A stretch of 35,817 nucleotides of DNA from Knoellia flava TL1 (GCF_000768675.1 NZ_AVPI01000033.1:1-35817), one strand, 5' to 3'; numbered from the stretch's first letter, positions 16,725-24,618 are shown. The notes: a model not told the origin generated them from the sequence alone. Program-made: numbers and translations.

Positions 16725-17756
16725 TCACGGGGACAGCTCGAGTGGTGGGCCGTGGTGGGTGCACCAGCCGATGACGTCGTCGTCGACCTCGACCTGAGGT
16801 CGCCACGACCCGCTCTCGGGCAGCACCTCCGGGTCCTCGAGCGCGACGCGCACGACCGGCATACGCGGTCGTGCCTCGTCGATGGCTGCGAGCATCGCGG
16901 CATACTCCTCCTTCGGCCAGTACATCCGCGTGATCGAGTGCCACACGACAGTGAGCACGTCGTCGGCCACCGGCTCGGCGAGGCGATCGCGCACCCAATG
17001 GGCGGCTCCGGCCCGGTCGACGGCGACGGGCGTCTCGCGCAGGGTTGCCAGGGCTGCGACGAGCCGGCTGTCACGCTCCGGCATGTGCGGCCAGACGAAC
17101 GACCGGAGGTGTGCCGCACCGTCGCTCGTCGTCGCGTCGAACGGGTCGAGGTCGCATCCTCGCCGCTCCACCACCTCGACCGCGGCGGGGACGAGGCCGG
17201 CGCCGCCGCACCCTTCGAGAACGAGGTGCGCGTCCTCCGGCCCCGCCGCCCACCCGTCGCCCACGAACCGGAAGCGGTCGACGAGGAGATTGAGGCCGGC
17301 CGACGCACCCGGTTCGAGGAGCCGTACCCGGTGCAGGCCGGTGCGTCGAACCGCCTCCGAGAGCCCCGCGAGCAGCGCCAGCGAACGACCCACCTCGTTG
17401 GTCTGCGGTGCGACGTCGAGACCGGCCCGGAGCTCGGCCACGTGGTCGCGGAGGACGGGTTCGAGAGCCGGCCACACGGCATACCGCTCGGCTGTTCCGC
17501 CCATGGACGGGTAGAAGCGCGCGAGGTCCGGAGCGTCGCCGCGCAGCACGATGCGGTGGATCCCGGCGAGCAGCCGCAGCTGCACCATGTCACCTGGCGG
17601 CGCGTCCTCCCGGCCCCGGAGAATGTCGCGCACCACTCCGCCGCGGTCGGCGTCGTCGGCGAGCTCGCGCACGAGCACGCCGTAGAGGTGGTCGGTGCTG
17701 CCGCCCCAGTGGTTGCGCATGCGCTCGACCACGGTGGCTCCGTCGTAGGCGCTCAC
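16725..17756 (-). CDS. DUF2332-family protein
   Basis: 343 residues from the GTG at 17756 (three more from a GTG at 17765). The sequence fits the actinobacterial DUF2332 family: VLRGDAPDLARFYPSMGG in the N-terminal third, VRLLEPGASAGLNLLVDRF at about 135-155 and VVWHSITRMYW near 275. The glycine-containing segment LEPGASAGLNL resembles the nucleotide-binding turn of Rossmann methyltransferase-like folds, but no activity is established. TATCGT (17764-17769) ends 8 bases before the GTG at 17756, which supports that start and a leaderless mRNA. Divergent from pepP, with 18 bases between the start codons. Confidence 0.82.
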   Translation of the reverse strand: MSAYDGATVVERMRNHWGGSTDHLYGVLVRELADDADRGGVVRDILRGREDAPPGDMVQLRLLAGIHRIVLRGDAPDLARFYPSMGGTAERYAVWPALEPVLRDHVAELRAGLDVAPQTNEVGRSLALLAGLSEAVRRTGLHRVRLLEPGASAGLNLLVDRFRFVGDGWAAGPEDAHLVLEGCGGAGLVPAAVEVVERRGCDLDPFDATTSDGAAHLRSFVWPHMPERDSRLVAALATLRETPVAVDRAGAAHWVRDRLAEPVADDVLTVVWHSITRMYWPKEEYAAMLAAIDEARPRMPVVRVALEDPEVLPESGSWRPQVEVDDDVIGWCTHHGPPLELSP

Positions 17757-17762
17757 GCGTGA

Positions 17763-17769
17763 CACGATA
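17763..17769. promoter_or_regulatory. Shared divergent promoter core between DUF2332 gene and pepP
   Basis: The bases 17763-17769 read CACGAT on the plus strand, 7 bases before the pepP GTG, and TATCGT on the minus strand, 8 bases before the DUF2332 GTG. Both -10 elements would therefore use the same base pairs. Confidence 0.4.
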
Positions 17770-17774
17770 GGCCG

Positions 17775-19268
17775 GTGAGCGAAGAGCAGAAGCAGGCAGA
17801 GAACCGCGCCCGTCCGACGACGGAGGAGTTCCGTCGCTTCGTCCGTGAGGACTGGGCAGAGCGCCGTCCGCAGGCGACCGGGCAGTCCCCAGCGGCCCCG
17901 TATGCCGCCGCGCGCCGCGCCGCCGTGAGCGCCGCGTTCCCGGGCGACCGGCTCGTCGTCCCCGCCGGCGGTCTCAAGGTCCGCAGCAACGACACCGACT
18001 ACGTCTTCCGCCCGCACACCGCGTTCGCCCACCTCACCGGCCTCGGCGCCGACCGCGAGCCCGACGCCGTGCTCGTGCTCGAGCCCACCGCCGACGGACA
18101 CGAGGCCGTCCTCTACTTCCGCCCGCTCGGCGAGCGCGACAGCGACGAGTTCTTCGCGGACGCGCGCTACGGCGAGTTCTGGGTCGGCGCCCGGCCGAGC
18201 CTGGCCGACATCGAGCTCGAGCTCGGCGTCACCGCACGCCACATCGACGAGTTCGAGGCGGCGGTCGCCAAGGACGCCGGCGAGGTCACCGTCCGCCTCG
18301 TGCGCGACGCCGACCGTGAGCTGTCCGCCACGCTCGACGACGCGCGGGTCGAGAACGGAGCCGAGCGCGAGACCCTCGCCGAGCTCGACGACGCGCTCGC
18401 CCACGCCCTCTCGGTCCTGCGCCTCACCAAGGACGAGTGGGAGGTCGAGCAGATGCGCGAGGCCGTCGCCGCGACGCACGGCGGTTTCGAGGCGGTCATC
18501 GCCGAGCTCGAGACCGCTGCCGAGCTCGGCCGTGGCGAGCGCTGGATCGAGGGCATCTTCGGCCTCCACGCCCGCCACCAGGGCAATGGCGTCGGCTACG
18601 ACTCGATCGCCGCGGCGGGCGACCACGCCAACACGCTGCACTGGATCAAGAACACCGGCGACGTCGCCGAGGGCGACCTCGTCCTCCTCGACGCCGGGGT
18701 CGAGGTCGACTCGCTCTTCACCGCCGACATCACCCGCACGCTGCCGGTGAGCGGCACCTTCACCGACGCGCAGCGCGAGGTCTACGACGCCGTCTACGCC
18801 GCGCAGGAGGCCGGCATCGCCGCCGCGAAGCCGGGCGCCAAGTTCTCCGACATCCACGCCGCGGCCATCAGGGTCATCGCCGAGCACCTCCACGCGTGGG
18901 GGCTGCTGCCCGAGGGCGTGAGCGTTGAGGACACCCTCGACACCGACCACGGCCAGTACCACCGTCGCTGGATGGTCCACGGCACGTCGCACCACCTCGG
19001 CCTCGACGTCCACGACTGCGCCCTCGCGACCCGCGCCGAGTACATGGACGCCGAGCTCGAGCCGGGCATGGTCCTGACCGTCGAGCCCGGTCTCTACTTC
19101 AAGGCCGACGACCTCAAGGTGCCCGAGCGCTTCCGCGGGATCGGCGTGCGCATCGAGGACGACATCGTCATCACCGCCGACGGCAACGAGAACCTCTCGG
19201 CCGCGATGCCGCGCAGCAGCGCCGACGTCGAGGCGTGGATCGCCGAGGTCCGCGAGGAGAACGCCTGA
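17775..19268 (+). CDS. pepP: Xaa-Pro aminopeptidase (M24B)
   Basis: 497 residues. It removes N-terminal residues linked to proline. An N-terminal creatinase/prolidase domain (about 50-200) precedes the pita-bread catalytic domain with all dinuclear metal ligands in order: Asp (LLDAGVEVDSLF), Asp (ADITRT), His (GTSHHLGLDVHD), Glu (TVEPGLYF) and Glu (GVRIEDD). The 40-residue N-terminal extension before PYAAARRAAV is charged and typical of actinobacterial PepP. GTG at 17775 is the only sensible start, as the upstream bases belong to the divergent gene. Cytosolic, no signal peptide. Translation has no Shine-Dalgarno site, implying a leaderless message. Confidence 0.94.
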   Translation: MSEEQKQAENRARPTTEEFRRFVREDWAERRPQATGQSPAAPYAAARRAAVSAAFPGDRLVVPAGGLKVRSNDTDYVFRPHTAFAHLTGLGADREPDAVLVLEPTADGHEAVLYFRPLGERDSDEFFADARYGEFWVGARPSLADIELELGVTARHIDEFEAAVAKDAGEVTVRLVRDADRELSATLDDARVENGAERETLAELDDALAHALSVLRLTKDEWEVEQMREAVAATHGGFEAVIAELETAAELGRGERWIEGIFGLHARHQGNGVGYDSIAAAGDHANTLHWIKNTGDVAEGDLVLLDAGVEVDSLFTADITRTLPVSGTFTDAQREVYDAVYAAQEAGIAAAKPGAKFSDIHAAAIRVIAEHLHAWGLLPEGVSVEDTLDTDHGQYHRRWMVHGTSHHLGLDVHDCALATRAEYMDAELEPGMVLTVEPGLYFKADDLKVPERFRGIGVRIEDDIVITADGNENLSAAMPRSSADVEAWIAEVREENA

Positions 19269-19287
19269 CGCCCCGACCGCTTTTGTC

Positions 19288-19338
19288 CGACTGATTGCCA
19301 CTTCCAGCGGCGGCAAGCGCAGCGAGCAGCCGCTGGAA
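19288..19338. terminator. Hairpin terminator with CGACTGATTGCC box between pepP and PIG-L gene
   Basis: A 10-bp perfect stem (19302-19311 with 19329-19338) and 17-base loop between convergent stops. Immediately before it, CGACTGATTGCC (19288-19299) resembles the boxes at 30298 and 34213, but its complement is missing on the right, so this looks like a degraded or half member of that family. Confidence 0.65.
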
Positions 19339-19355
19339 CGAGCAGCCAGCCGGTG

Positions 19356-20105
19356 TCAGCGGCGGTTGACGACGTCGAGGACGAGGGCGTGGGTCACGCC
19401 GTCGGCCTGCGCCGCCTGCGCGCCCATCTCGAGGATCATCGGCACGAGCGCGTCCGGCTTGGGGAAGTCGTCCGGCAGGGCCGAGTTGTATGCCGTGTGC
19501 GCCTCGAGCGAGGCGACCGCCACCTCGACGCGGTCGGAGACGTCGACGTAGTGGGTCGGCTTCGACGGTCCGGAGAAGGCGAGGACCTTGACGTTCCACG
19601 GCTCGAAGCCCTCGTCGACGAGCTCGGGGAAGATCCAGCGGTTGCCGGCGTCCGCGACGGCGTCGACCGTGGCCAGACCGACGGCACGGTGGTCGGCCTG
19701 GTTGAGCATGCCGGCGACGAACCGGTCGCCGTAGTCGCCGGTGATGACGAGGTCGGGGCGACGGCGGCGGATCTCGCGGGCTATGTCGCGGCGCAGGTCG
19801 AGGCCGTACTCGACCACACCGTCGCGGTGGGTGCCGAAGTCGACCTCGGTGACGCCGACGACGGCCGCGCTCGCCCGCTCCTCGGCCTCGCGGACCGTCG
19901 CCGCCTCGTCCGGCGCCATGGTGTCGATTCCTGCCTCACCCCGGGTGAGGAGGAAGTAGGTGACGGTCTTGCCCGCCTCGGTCCACTTCGCGACCGCGGC
20001 GGCAGTGCCGTACTCGATGTCGTCGGGGTGGGCGACGACGCAGAGGACCGACGAGAACTCCTCGGGCATCTCCTGCAGCGGAGGTCCGAACGCTGGCGCA
20101 GACAT
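19356..20105 (-). CDS. PIG-L/LmbE-family deacetylase
   Basis: 249 residues. The zinc-binding motif VVAHPDDIEYG lies near residue 24 and the second histidine motif is NQADHRAVG near 135. These enzymes deacetylate N-acetylglucosamine-type substrates; actinobacterial members include MshB (mycothiol) and Mca (mycothiol conjugates). Because this protein is shorter than MshB or Mca and lacks their clear signatures, the substrate is left open. ATG at 20105; TAGCCT (20113-20118) ends 8 bases upstream, so probably leaderless. No signal peptide. One GTATGCCG octamer (19488) is read as TAYN. Confidence 0.88.
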   Translation of the reverse strand: MSAPAFGPPLQEMPEEFSSVLCVVAHPDDIEYGTAAAVAKWTEAGKTVTYFLLTRGEAGIDTMAPDEAATVREAEERASAAVVGVTEVDFGTHRDGVVEYGLDLRRDIAREIRRRRPDLVITGDYGDRFVAGMLNQADHRAVGLATVDAVADAGNRWIFPELVDEGFEPWNVKVLAFSGPSKPTHYVDVSDRVEVAVASLEAHTAYNSALPDDFPKPDALVPMILEMGAQAAQADGVTHALVLDVVNRR

Positions 20106-20112
20106 GTCGCTC

Positions 20113-20118
20113 AGGCTA
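20113..20118 (-). promoter_or_regulatory. Predicted -10 hexamer, leaderless promoter of PIG-L deacetylase gene
   Basis: TAGCCT on the minus strand ending 8 bases before the ATG at 20105. Confidence 0.5.
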
Positions 20119-20160
20119 GACCCGGGCGCGGGTCGTCACCGTGGGGTTGGTCGAGACCGG

Positions 20161-20745
20161 TCAGCTCGTCGACGCCGGGCCGGTCGTCGGGTCCGTGCGC
20201 CGGGCCTGTTCCTGGAGCCGCTGGGCCTCGGCCTGGGCGGCGGCCATCGGGTCCATCTGGGTGAGGAGCTCCCGACCGCGGGCGGCGTGCTTGTGCTCGG
20301 TGAGTACCTCGTACTTCGTCGCGACGACCTGTGTCACCGACGTGAAGTCGCGCTGGCCTCCGGTGATCGAGTAGCCGACGAACGCCCAGATCGCGCCGAA
20401 GACCGCACCGAAGACGACGGTCGCGAGGACCGACGTCCACGCGAACCCGCTCGTGTCGAAGAGCGCGAAGATCATGCCGATGAGCAGGCCGAGCCAGGCG
20501 CCGGAGAGCAGGCCCCCGATGAGGATGCGCCCCCGCGTGAGCCGGCCGGTGACGCGCTCGAGCTGCTTGAGGTCGGTGCCGACGATGAGGAGGTCCTCGA
20601 CCGGGAACTCGTGGTCGGAGAGGTAGTCGACGGCCTTCTGCGCTCCGGCATAGGTGTCGTGGACCCCGAGGGACATCGGGTACTCGAGGGACAGGACCCG
20701 GGCGGCGGCCGCAGGCCCGAGTCCCCGTGTCGGTTGCGTGCTCAT
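20161..20745 (-). CDS. General stress protein (YflT-type domain) with two membrane helices
   Basis: 194 residues. The N-terminal cytosolic domain (about 20-65, LGVHDTYAGAQKAVDYLSDH and VEDLLIVGTDLKQLERVTGR) fits the general stress protein 17M/YflT domain. Two hydrophobic Gly-rich helices follow at about 75-95 and 102-128 (SVLATVVFGAVFGAIWAFVG), then a basic, Gln-rich cytosolic tail. The role is not established beyond association with general stress regulons. ATG at 20745 is chosen over GTG at 20751 because GGGAG lies at a proper distance. The gene faces the same way as, and lies 55 bases from, the PIG-L gene. Confidence 0.8.
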   Translation of the reverse strand: MSTQPTRGLGPAAAARVLSLEYPMSLGVHDTYAGAQKAVDYLSDHEFPVEDLLIVGTDLKQLERVTGRLTRGRILIGGLLSGAWLGLLIGMIFALFDTSGFAWTSVLATVVFGAVFGAIWAFVGYSITGGQRDFTSVTQVVATKYEVLTEHKHAARGRELLTQMDPMAAAQAEAQRLQEQARRTDPTTGPASTS

Positions 20746-20791
20746 GGCCACAGTCTCCCACTCACGGCTGGACGACGGCTGGGAGCCCGCT

Positions 20792-20819
20792 GACCGGCAT
20801 ACCCGAGCGTTTGCCGGTC
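20792..20819. terminator. Short hairpin after acyl-CoA dehydrogenase gene
   Basis: An 8-bp perfect stem (20792-20799 with 20812-20819, GACCGGCA/TGCCGGTC) just past the stop of the minus-strand gene at 20826. The left arm carries most of a CGGCATAC octamer. Confidence 0.55.
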
Positions 20820-20825
20820 GCGAGC

Positions 20826-22040
20826 TCAGCGCTTGAGCGCGTACTCCTCGAGGAGGCGGCGGCCGATGATCATCTTCTGGATCTCGGCCGTGCCCTCACC
20901 GATGAGGAGCATCGGCGCCTCGCGGTAGAGCCGCTCGATCTCGTACTCCTTGGAGTAGCCGTAGCCGCCGTGGATCCGGAACGACTGCTCGACGACGTCC
21001 GCGCAGTACTCCGCCGCGAGGTACTTCGCCATGCCGGCCTCGAGGTCGTTGCGCTCGCCCTTGTCCTTGAGCCGGGCAGCCTTGACCATCATCTGGTGCG
21101 CGGCCTCGACCTTCGTCGCCATGTCGGCGAGGCGGAACATGATCGCCTGGTGCTGGGCGATCTGCTTGCCGAACGTCTCTCGCTGCTGTGCATAGGCGAT
21201 CCCGAGCTCGAAAGCCCTGCGGGACAACCCACATGCGCGCGCGGCGACGTTGACGCGACCGACCTCGACACCGTCCATCATCTGGTAGAAGCCCTTGCCC
21301 GGGACCCCACCGAGGATCTGCGCCGACGTCGTCTCGTGCCCCTCGAGGACGAGCTCGGTCGTGTCGACCCCCTTGTAGCCCATCTTCTCGATCTTGCCCG
21401 GCACGGTGACGCCCTGAGCCGTCCGCCCGAAGCCGGGCTCCTTCTCGACGAGGAACGTCGTCATGTTCCTGTAGGGGCTGTCGCTCTCGCCGAGGTCGGT
21501 CCTGACGAGCACCGCGACGAGGTTGGACGACCCACCGTTGGTGAGCCACATCTTCTGCGCGTTGACGGTCCACTTCTGGTCCTCGCCCTCGCCGTCACCA
21601 GCGACCGCCTTGGACTTGATCGCGGCCACGTCGGAGCCGAGCCCGGGCTCGGACATCGAGAACGCACCCCGCACCTCACCCGTCGCCATCCGAGGGAGGT
21701 AGCGCTGCTTCTGCTCCTCGGTGCCGTGCTGGAGCAGCATGTAGGCGACGATGAAGTGGGTGTTGATGATGCCGCTCACCGACATCCAGCCCCGCGCGAT
21801 CTCCTCGACGCACAGCGCATAGGTGAGCAGCGACTCCCCCAGTCCGCCGTACTCCTCGGGGATCATCAGACCGAAGATCCCCATCTCCTTCATGCCCTCG
21901 ACGATCTCGGTCGGGTACTCGTCGGCGTGCTCGAGGTCCTGCGCGACCGGGATGATCTGCTCCTCGACGAACTGCCGGACGAGCTTGACCAGCTCGCTCT
22001 GCTCGTCGGTGAGGCCGTCGGTGCGCTGGAGCCGAGACAT
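20826..22040 (-). CDS. Acyl-CoA dehydrogenase (FadE19-like)
   Basis: 404 residues, a complete FAD-dependent acyl-CoA dehydrogenase. Motifs: FGLMIPEEYGGLG, GAFSMSEPGLGSDVAAI (FAD/substrate loop), KMWLTNGG, and RIHGGYGYSKEYEIERLYRE at the C-terminus with LLIGEGTAEIQ. The catalytic glutamate is in the RIHGGYG-YSKEYEIERL region as in short/branched-chain enzymes or nearby IGEGT; it cannot be fixed by eye. It resembles mycobacterial FadE19 (Rv2500c), which neighbours MaoC and CitE genes there; those functions are in this window but not adjacent. The ATG at 22040 is preceded by GAAGGCGG. Likely substrate: a branched short-chain acyl-CoA or methylsuccinyl-CoA-type thioester (inference). Confidence 0.92.
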   Translation of the reverse strand: MSRLQRTDGLTDEQSELVKLVRQFVEEQIIPVAQDLEHADEYPTEIVEGMKEMGIFGLMIPEEYGGLGESLLTYALCVEEIARGWMSVSGIINTHFIVAYMLLQHGTEEQKQRYLPRMATGEVRGAFSMSEPGLGSDVAAIKSKAVAGDGEGEDQKWTVNAQKMWLTNGGSSNLVAVLVRTDLGESDSPYRNMTTFLVEKEPGFGRTAQGVTVPGKIEKMGYKGVDTTELVLEGHETTSAQILGGVPGKGFYQMMDGVEVGRVNVAARACGLSRRAFELGIAYAQQRETFGKQIAQHQAIMFRLADMATKVEAAHQMMVKAARLKDKGERNDLEAGMAKYLAAEYCADVVEQSFRIHGGYGYSKEYEIERLYREAPMLLIGEGTAEIQKMIIGRRLLEEYALKR

Positions 22041-22227
22041 GCGTGGAAGCCGCCTTCGTGAGTGGGGTGAAAGACGTTGTCGAGTATGCCGTCCGCCCAC
22101 CTGCCGGCCCACCGCTGCGGCGTGTGAGTCCTCCCACCTCCACCGGTCGAAAAGGTCCGTGGGTGGCGCATGACTGCACGGGCCGGGGGTAGGGACATCG
22201 ACGTCCACGTCAACGAAAGGAGACCCC

Positions 22228-22581
22228 ATGACGGACACGAGCATGTGGAGCTACCGAGGCGGCGACGACTGGTCGTCCATGAACCTCACCGGCTACACGG
22301 TCGAGGCCACCGACGGTGACATCGGCAAGGTCGACGAGGCGTCCACCGAGGTCGGCGCGAACTACATCGTCGTCGACACCGGACCGTGGATCTTCGGCAA
22401 GAAGGTCATGCTGCCGGCAGGCGTCATCTCGAGTGTCGACACCTCGGACGAGCGGGTACGCGTTGACCGGAGCAAGGACGAGATCAAGGCCTCGCCGGAG
22501 TTCGACGAGACCAGCTACCGGGACCCCGCGTACCGGGAGGACCTCGGCGGCTACTACGGCGAGCGCAGCACCGGACTCTGA
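22228..22581 (+). CDS. PRC-barrel domain protein
   Basis: 117 residues. A single PRC-barrel (about 18-80) with LTGYTVEATDGDIGKVDEAS and YIVVDTGPWIFGKKVMLPAG, followed by a charged Tyr-rich tail. Stand-alone PRC-barrel proteins are common in stress-induced actinobacterial genes; they bind RNA or protein partners and have no known catalysis. The ATG at 22228 has an excellent ribosome site (AAAGGAG). It is divergent from the acyl-CoA dehydrogenase with a 187-base gap, which otherwise holds one GTATGCCG octamer (22084) and no other clear element. Confidence 0.87.
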   Translation: MTDTSMWSYRGGDDWSSMNLTGYTVEATDGDIGKVDEASTEVGANYIVVDTGPWIFGKKVMLPAGVISSVDTSDERVRVDRSKDEIKASPEFDETSYRDPAYREDLGGYYGERSTGL

Positions 22582-22603
22582 CGGAAGCCGCGCTTCGACA
22601 CGA

Positions 22604-22634
22604 TGCCCTCACCCAGCCGTGCTGGGTGAGGGCA
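22604..22634 (+). terminator. Strong hairpin terminator of the PRC-barrel gene
   Basis: A 14-bp perfect stem (22604-22617 with 22621-22634) closing a 3-base loop, 22 bases after the stop codon. No U tract. Confidence 0.85.
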
Positions 22635-22716
22635 CCGTTGTCCTCCGGTCGGTGACGCACCGGATCCTCGTGTCCCGCATGCCTCGATGGCCTCCCGCCG
22701 AGCCTCGGGTGGGTGA

Positions 22717-22734
22717 CCGCGCGTTCACGCGCGG
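22717..22734 (+). other. Small GC hairpin in the structured leader before the RIO kinase
   Basis: CCGCGCG (22717-22723) pairs with CGCGCGG (22728-22734) around TTCA and is followed by GAAAACC. Further downstream, GTGGC (22743-22747) can pair with GCCAC (22766-22770). The whole 22635-22842 stretch has no gene on the plus strand and may be a long 5' leader. Confidence 0.4.
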
Positions 22735-22842
22735 GAAAACCGGTGGCGCCGACCCGTCGGGGGGTGCCACGCTGGAGCGAGCCACACGGCATACGAGAGA
22801 GCGCGGTCGCGAGGACCACGCTCCGAGAGAAGGAGGCGTGAC

Positions 22843-22962
22843 ATGTCCACGACTGTCCCGGGCCCTGTCAGCGCCCACCCCCTTCTCTCGATGGAGCACC
22901 ACCGTGCACTTCTCCGACGCCGCGACCGAGTCGCCGCTGTTCGCAAGCAACACCTGTCCTGA
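22843..22962 (+). CDS. 39-residue small ORF with strong ribosome site, overlapping RIO kinase start
   Basis: ATG at 22843 is preceded by AGAAGGAGG, the best ribosome site in the region, six to seven bases upstream. The 39-residue product is basic: it starts MSTTVPGPVSAHPLLSMEHH and continues into an Arg-rich stretch ALLRRRDRVAAVRKQ, with no membrane helix. The TGA at 22960-22962 lies 59 bases inside the kinase gene in another frame, an arrangement typical of translational coupling or of a regulatory leader ORF. I do not recognise a family. It may be a true small protein, a leader peptide, or just a reinitiation device. Confidence 0.5.
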   Translation: MSTTVPGPVSAHPLLSMEHHRALLRRRDRVAAVRKQHLS

Positions 22963-23764
22963 CACCCCGCCCGAGGGCGAGCGCTGGTCCACGTGGGACG
23001 GCGCCATGCACGGGCCGACACCCCGACCCGACTGGGTCATCACCGCCCTCGGCGCCGTCGAGGAGGACCTCGGCGTCCTCAAGACCGGCAAGGAGGCGGA
23101 CGTCCACCTCGTCCGGCGGTGGGTGCCCGACGGCACCGCCTCACCGGCCGTCGAGTCGATCCTCGCCGCCAAGCGCTACCGCGGGAGCGAGAACCGCCTC
23201 TTCCACCGCGACAGCGGCTACCTCGAGGGTCGCCGGGTCCGCAAGAGCCGCGAGATGCGGGCCATGATGCGGCGCACCGACTTCGGCCGCGCGATGATCG
23301 CCGGGCAGTGGGCTGCAGCCGAGTTCGACGCCCTCGGGCGTCTGTGGGAGCTCGGGCTGCCCGTCCCCTACCCCGTCCAGCTCGACGAGGCCGAGATGCT
23401 CATGGAGTTCGTCGCGGACGGTGGCACGGACCGCACGGCCGCTCCCCGGCTCGTGCAGACGAAGCCGTCACCGGAGCTGCTCGCCGAGCTCTTCGAGCAG
23501 TTCCGCCACGTCGTCCTCACCCTCGCGCAGGAGGGCTGGGCGCACGGCGACCTCTCGCCCTACAACGTCCTCGTGCGCGAGGAGGCGCTCGTCGTCATCG
23601 ACTGGCCGCAGATCGTCGACGTCGTCGGCAACCCGCACGGGTTCGAGTTCCTCGAGCGCGACGTCCGGACGATGTGCGACTGGTTCGTCCGGCGAGGGCT
23701 CGACGTCGACGCCGACCTCGTCTTCGGCGACGCCGCGGCGATGGCGGCGGGTTCCACCTGGTGA
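22904..23764 (+). CDS. RIO-type serine/threonine protein kinase
   Basis: 286 residues from the GTG at 22904. Kinase landmarks are the RIO nucleotide loop TGKEADV (61-67), the conserved lysine Lys90 (AAKRYR), the catalytic His214-Gly-Asp216 with Asn221 (HGDLSPYNVLV), and metal-binding Asp233 (VIDWPQIV), all in RIO1-like form with no activation loop. RIO kinases in eukaryotes act in ribosome maturation; bacterial roles are largely unknown. GGAG lies at suitable distance before GTG 22904, inside the overlapping 39-codon ORF; a later ATG (23008) would still include the whole kinase core. It ends before the hairpin at 23764-23801. Confidence 0.88.
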   Translation: MHFSDAATESPLFASNTCPDTPPEGERWSTWDGAMHGPTPRPDWVITALGAVEEDLGVLKTGKEADVHLVRRWVPDGTASPAVESILAAKRYRGSENRLFHRDSGYLEGRRVRKSREMRAMMRRTDFGRAMIAGQWAAAEFDALGRLWELGLPVPYPVQLDEAEMLMEFVADGGTDRTAAPRLVQTKPSPELLAELFEQFRHVVLTLAQEGWAHGDLSPYNVLVREEALVVIDWPQIVDVVGNPHGFEFLERDVRTMCDWFVRRGLDVDADLVFGDAAAMAAGSTW

Positions 23765-23801
23765 CCTGCCGCCGCGGCCCGTCCCGGCTGCGGCGGCAGG
23801 T
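23764..23801. terminator. Hairpin terminator between RIO kinase and L,D-transpeptidase genes
   Basis: 12-bp perfect stem (23764-23775 with 23790-23801) with a 14-base loop, between convergent stops at 23764 and 23822. Confidence 0.8.
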
Positions 23802-23821
23802 GACACCGCCGTGGACCGTGG

Positions 23822-24532
23822 TCAGTAGAGGACGACGCGGCGGTTGAGGGCAACCCAGCCGCCGGCCCAGAGCATGTCCTGGGCGGCGGTGCTCACCCGG
23901 CAGCAGCCGTGCGAGGCGGGATAGGGCGGGATCGACTGCGACCCGTGGATGGCGAAGTCACCGCGCCAGTAGGTCGGTCGCCACATCGACCCGAGCGACC
24001 CCGTCTGCCACCCGTTCGACCAGCGCCAGTAGATCGAGTAGGAGCCGGTGGGCGTGCGTGCGGTCTTCCACGACCCGCCGGAGTAGTAGCGCTCGCCGCT
24101 GCCCGTGCTCGTGTTGAGCGTGTGGACGAGCCGGCCGTTGCTGACGACCATGAGGATCTGCTTCTTCAGGTCCACCTCGATGAGCGTGCCCGAGGTCGCG
24201 CGCGGTCGCGGCGTGAACCCACGGGCCAGCAGACCCCACGCGGCGAGGTCGATGCGGCCGCTGCGGCGTGCGCCCGCCGACTTCTGCAGGGCCCACACCG
24301 CCTGCTGTGTCACGTGGCCGAACGTGCCGTCGGGCGTGCCCACCCAGTAGCCCAGGGCCCGCAGCCGCTCCTGCGCCTCGGTGACCGCGGGTCCGCGGGA
24401 CCCGAGGACGAGGACGGGGCGGGTCGCCGCCTCGGCCGTCGTCGCCGCGAGGGCGCTCGCCCCCAGGACGGAGGCACCCACGCCCCCGACGAGTGCCGCG
24501 CGCCGCGACACACCGTGACCGGTGTCGTCCAT
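23822..24532 (-). CDS. Exported L,D-transpeptidase (YkuD) with peptidoglycan-binding domain
   Basis: 236 residues. A twin-arginine-like signal (Ser9-Arg-Arg, then hydrophobic to AEAA at about 36), a PG_binding_1 domain (about 40-103; SRGPAVTEAQERLRALGYWV) and a YkuD catalytic domain (about 115-236). The catalytic motif is His196-Gly ... Ser207-His-Gly-Cys210-Cys-Arg212. The usual SHGC(I/V)R has Cys in the variable position here, giving two adjacent cysteines. It should form 3-3 peptidoglycan crosslinks or attach proteins to the wall. ATG at 24532 is preceded by AGGGGAA. Single gene, convergent with the RIO kinase gene. Confidence 0.9.
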   Translation of the reverse strand: MDDTGHGVSRRAALVGGVGASVLGASALAATTAEAATRPVLVLGSRGPAVTEAQERLRALGYWVGTPDGTFGHVTQQAVWALQKSAGARRSGRIDLAAWGLLARGFTPRPRATSGTLIEVDLKKQILMVVSNGRLVHTLNTSTGSGERYYSGGSWKTARTPTGSYSIYWRWSNGWQTGSLGSMWRPTYWRGDFAIHGSQSIPPYPASHGCCRVSTAAQDMLWAGGWVALNRRVVLY

Positions 24533-24618
24533 CGTTCCCCTGCCCTTCGCAAGACTCCCGTGCCCGTGTGGACGCGCGAGGGCGCCCGAAGGTTGCGTCG
24601 CGGGGAGTTGGGAGGATC

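Noticed and set aside
17757-19316. A long minus-strand frame extending the DUF2332 protein across pepP
   Set aside because: It is Gly/Val/Asp-rich shadow sequence of pepP; the DUF2332 protein begins at 17756.
22041-22227. Small gene in the divergent gap between acyl-CoA dehydrogenase and PRC-barrel gene
   Set aside because: Only one octamer and the PRC-barrel ribosome site are seen; no convincing ORF.
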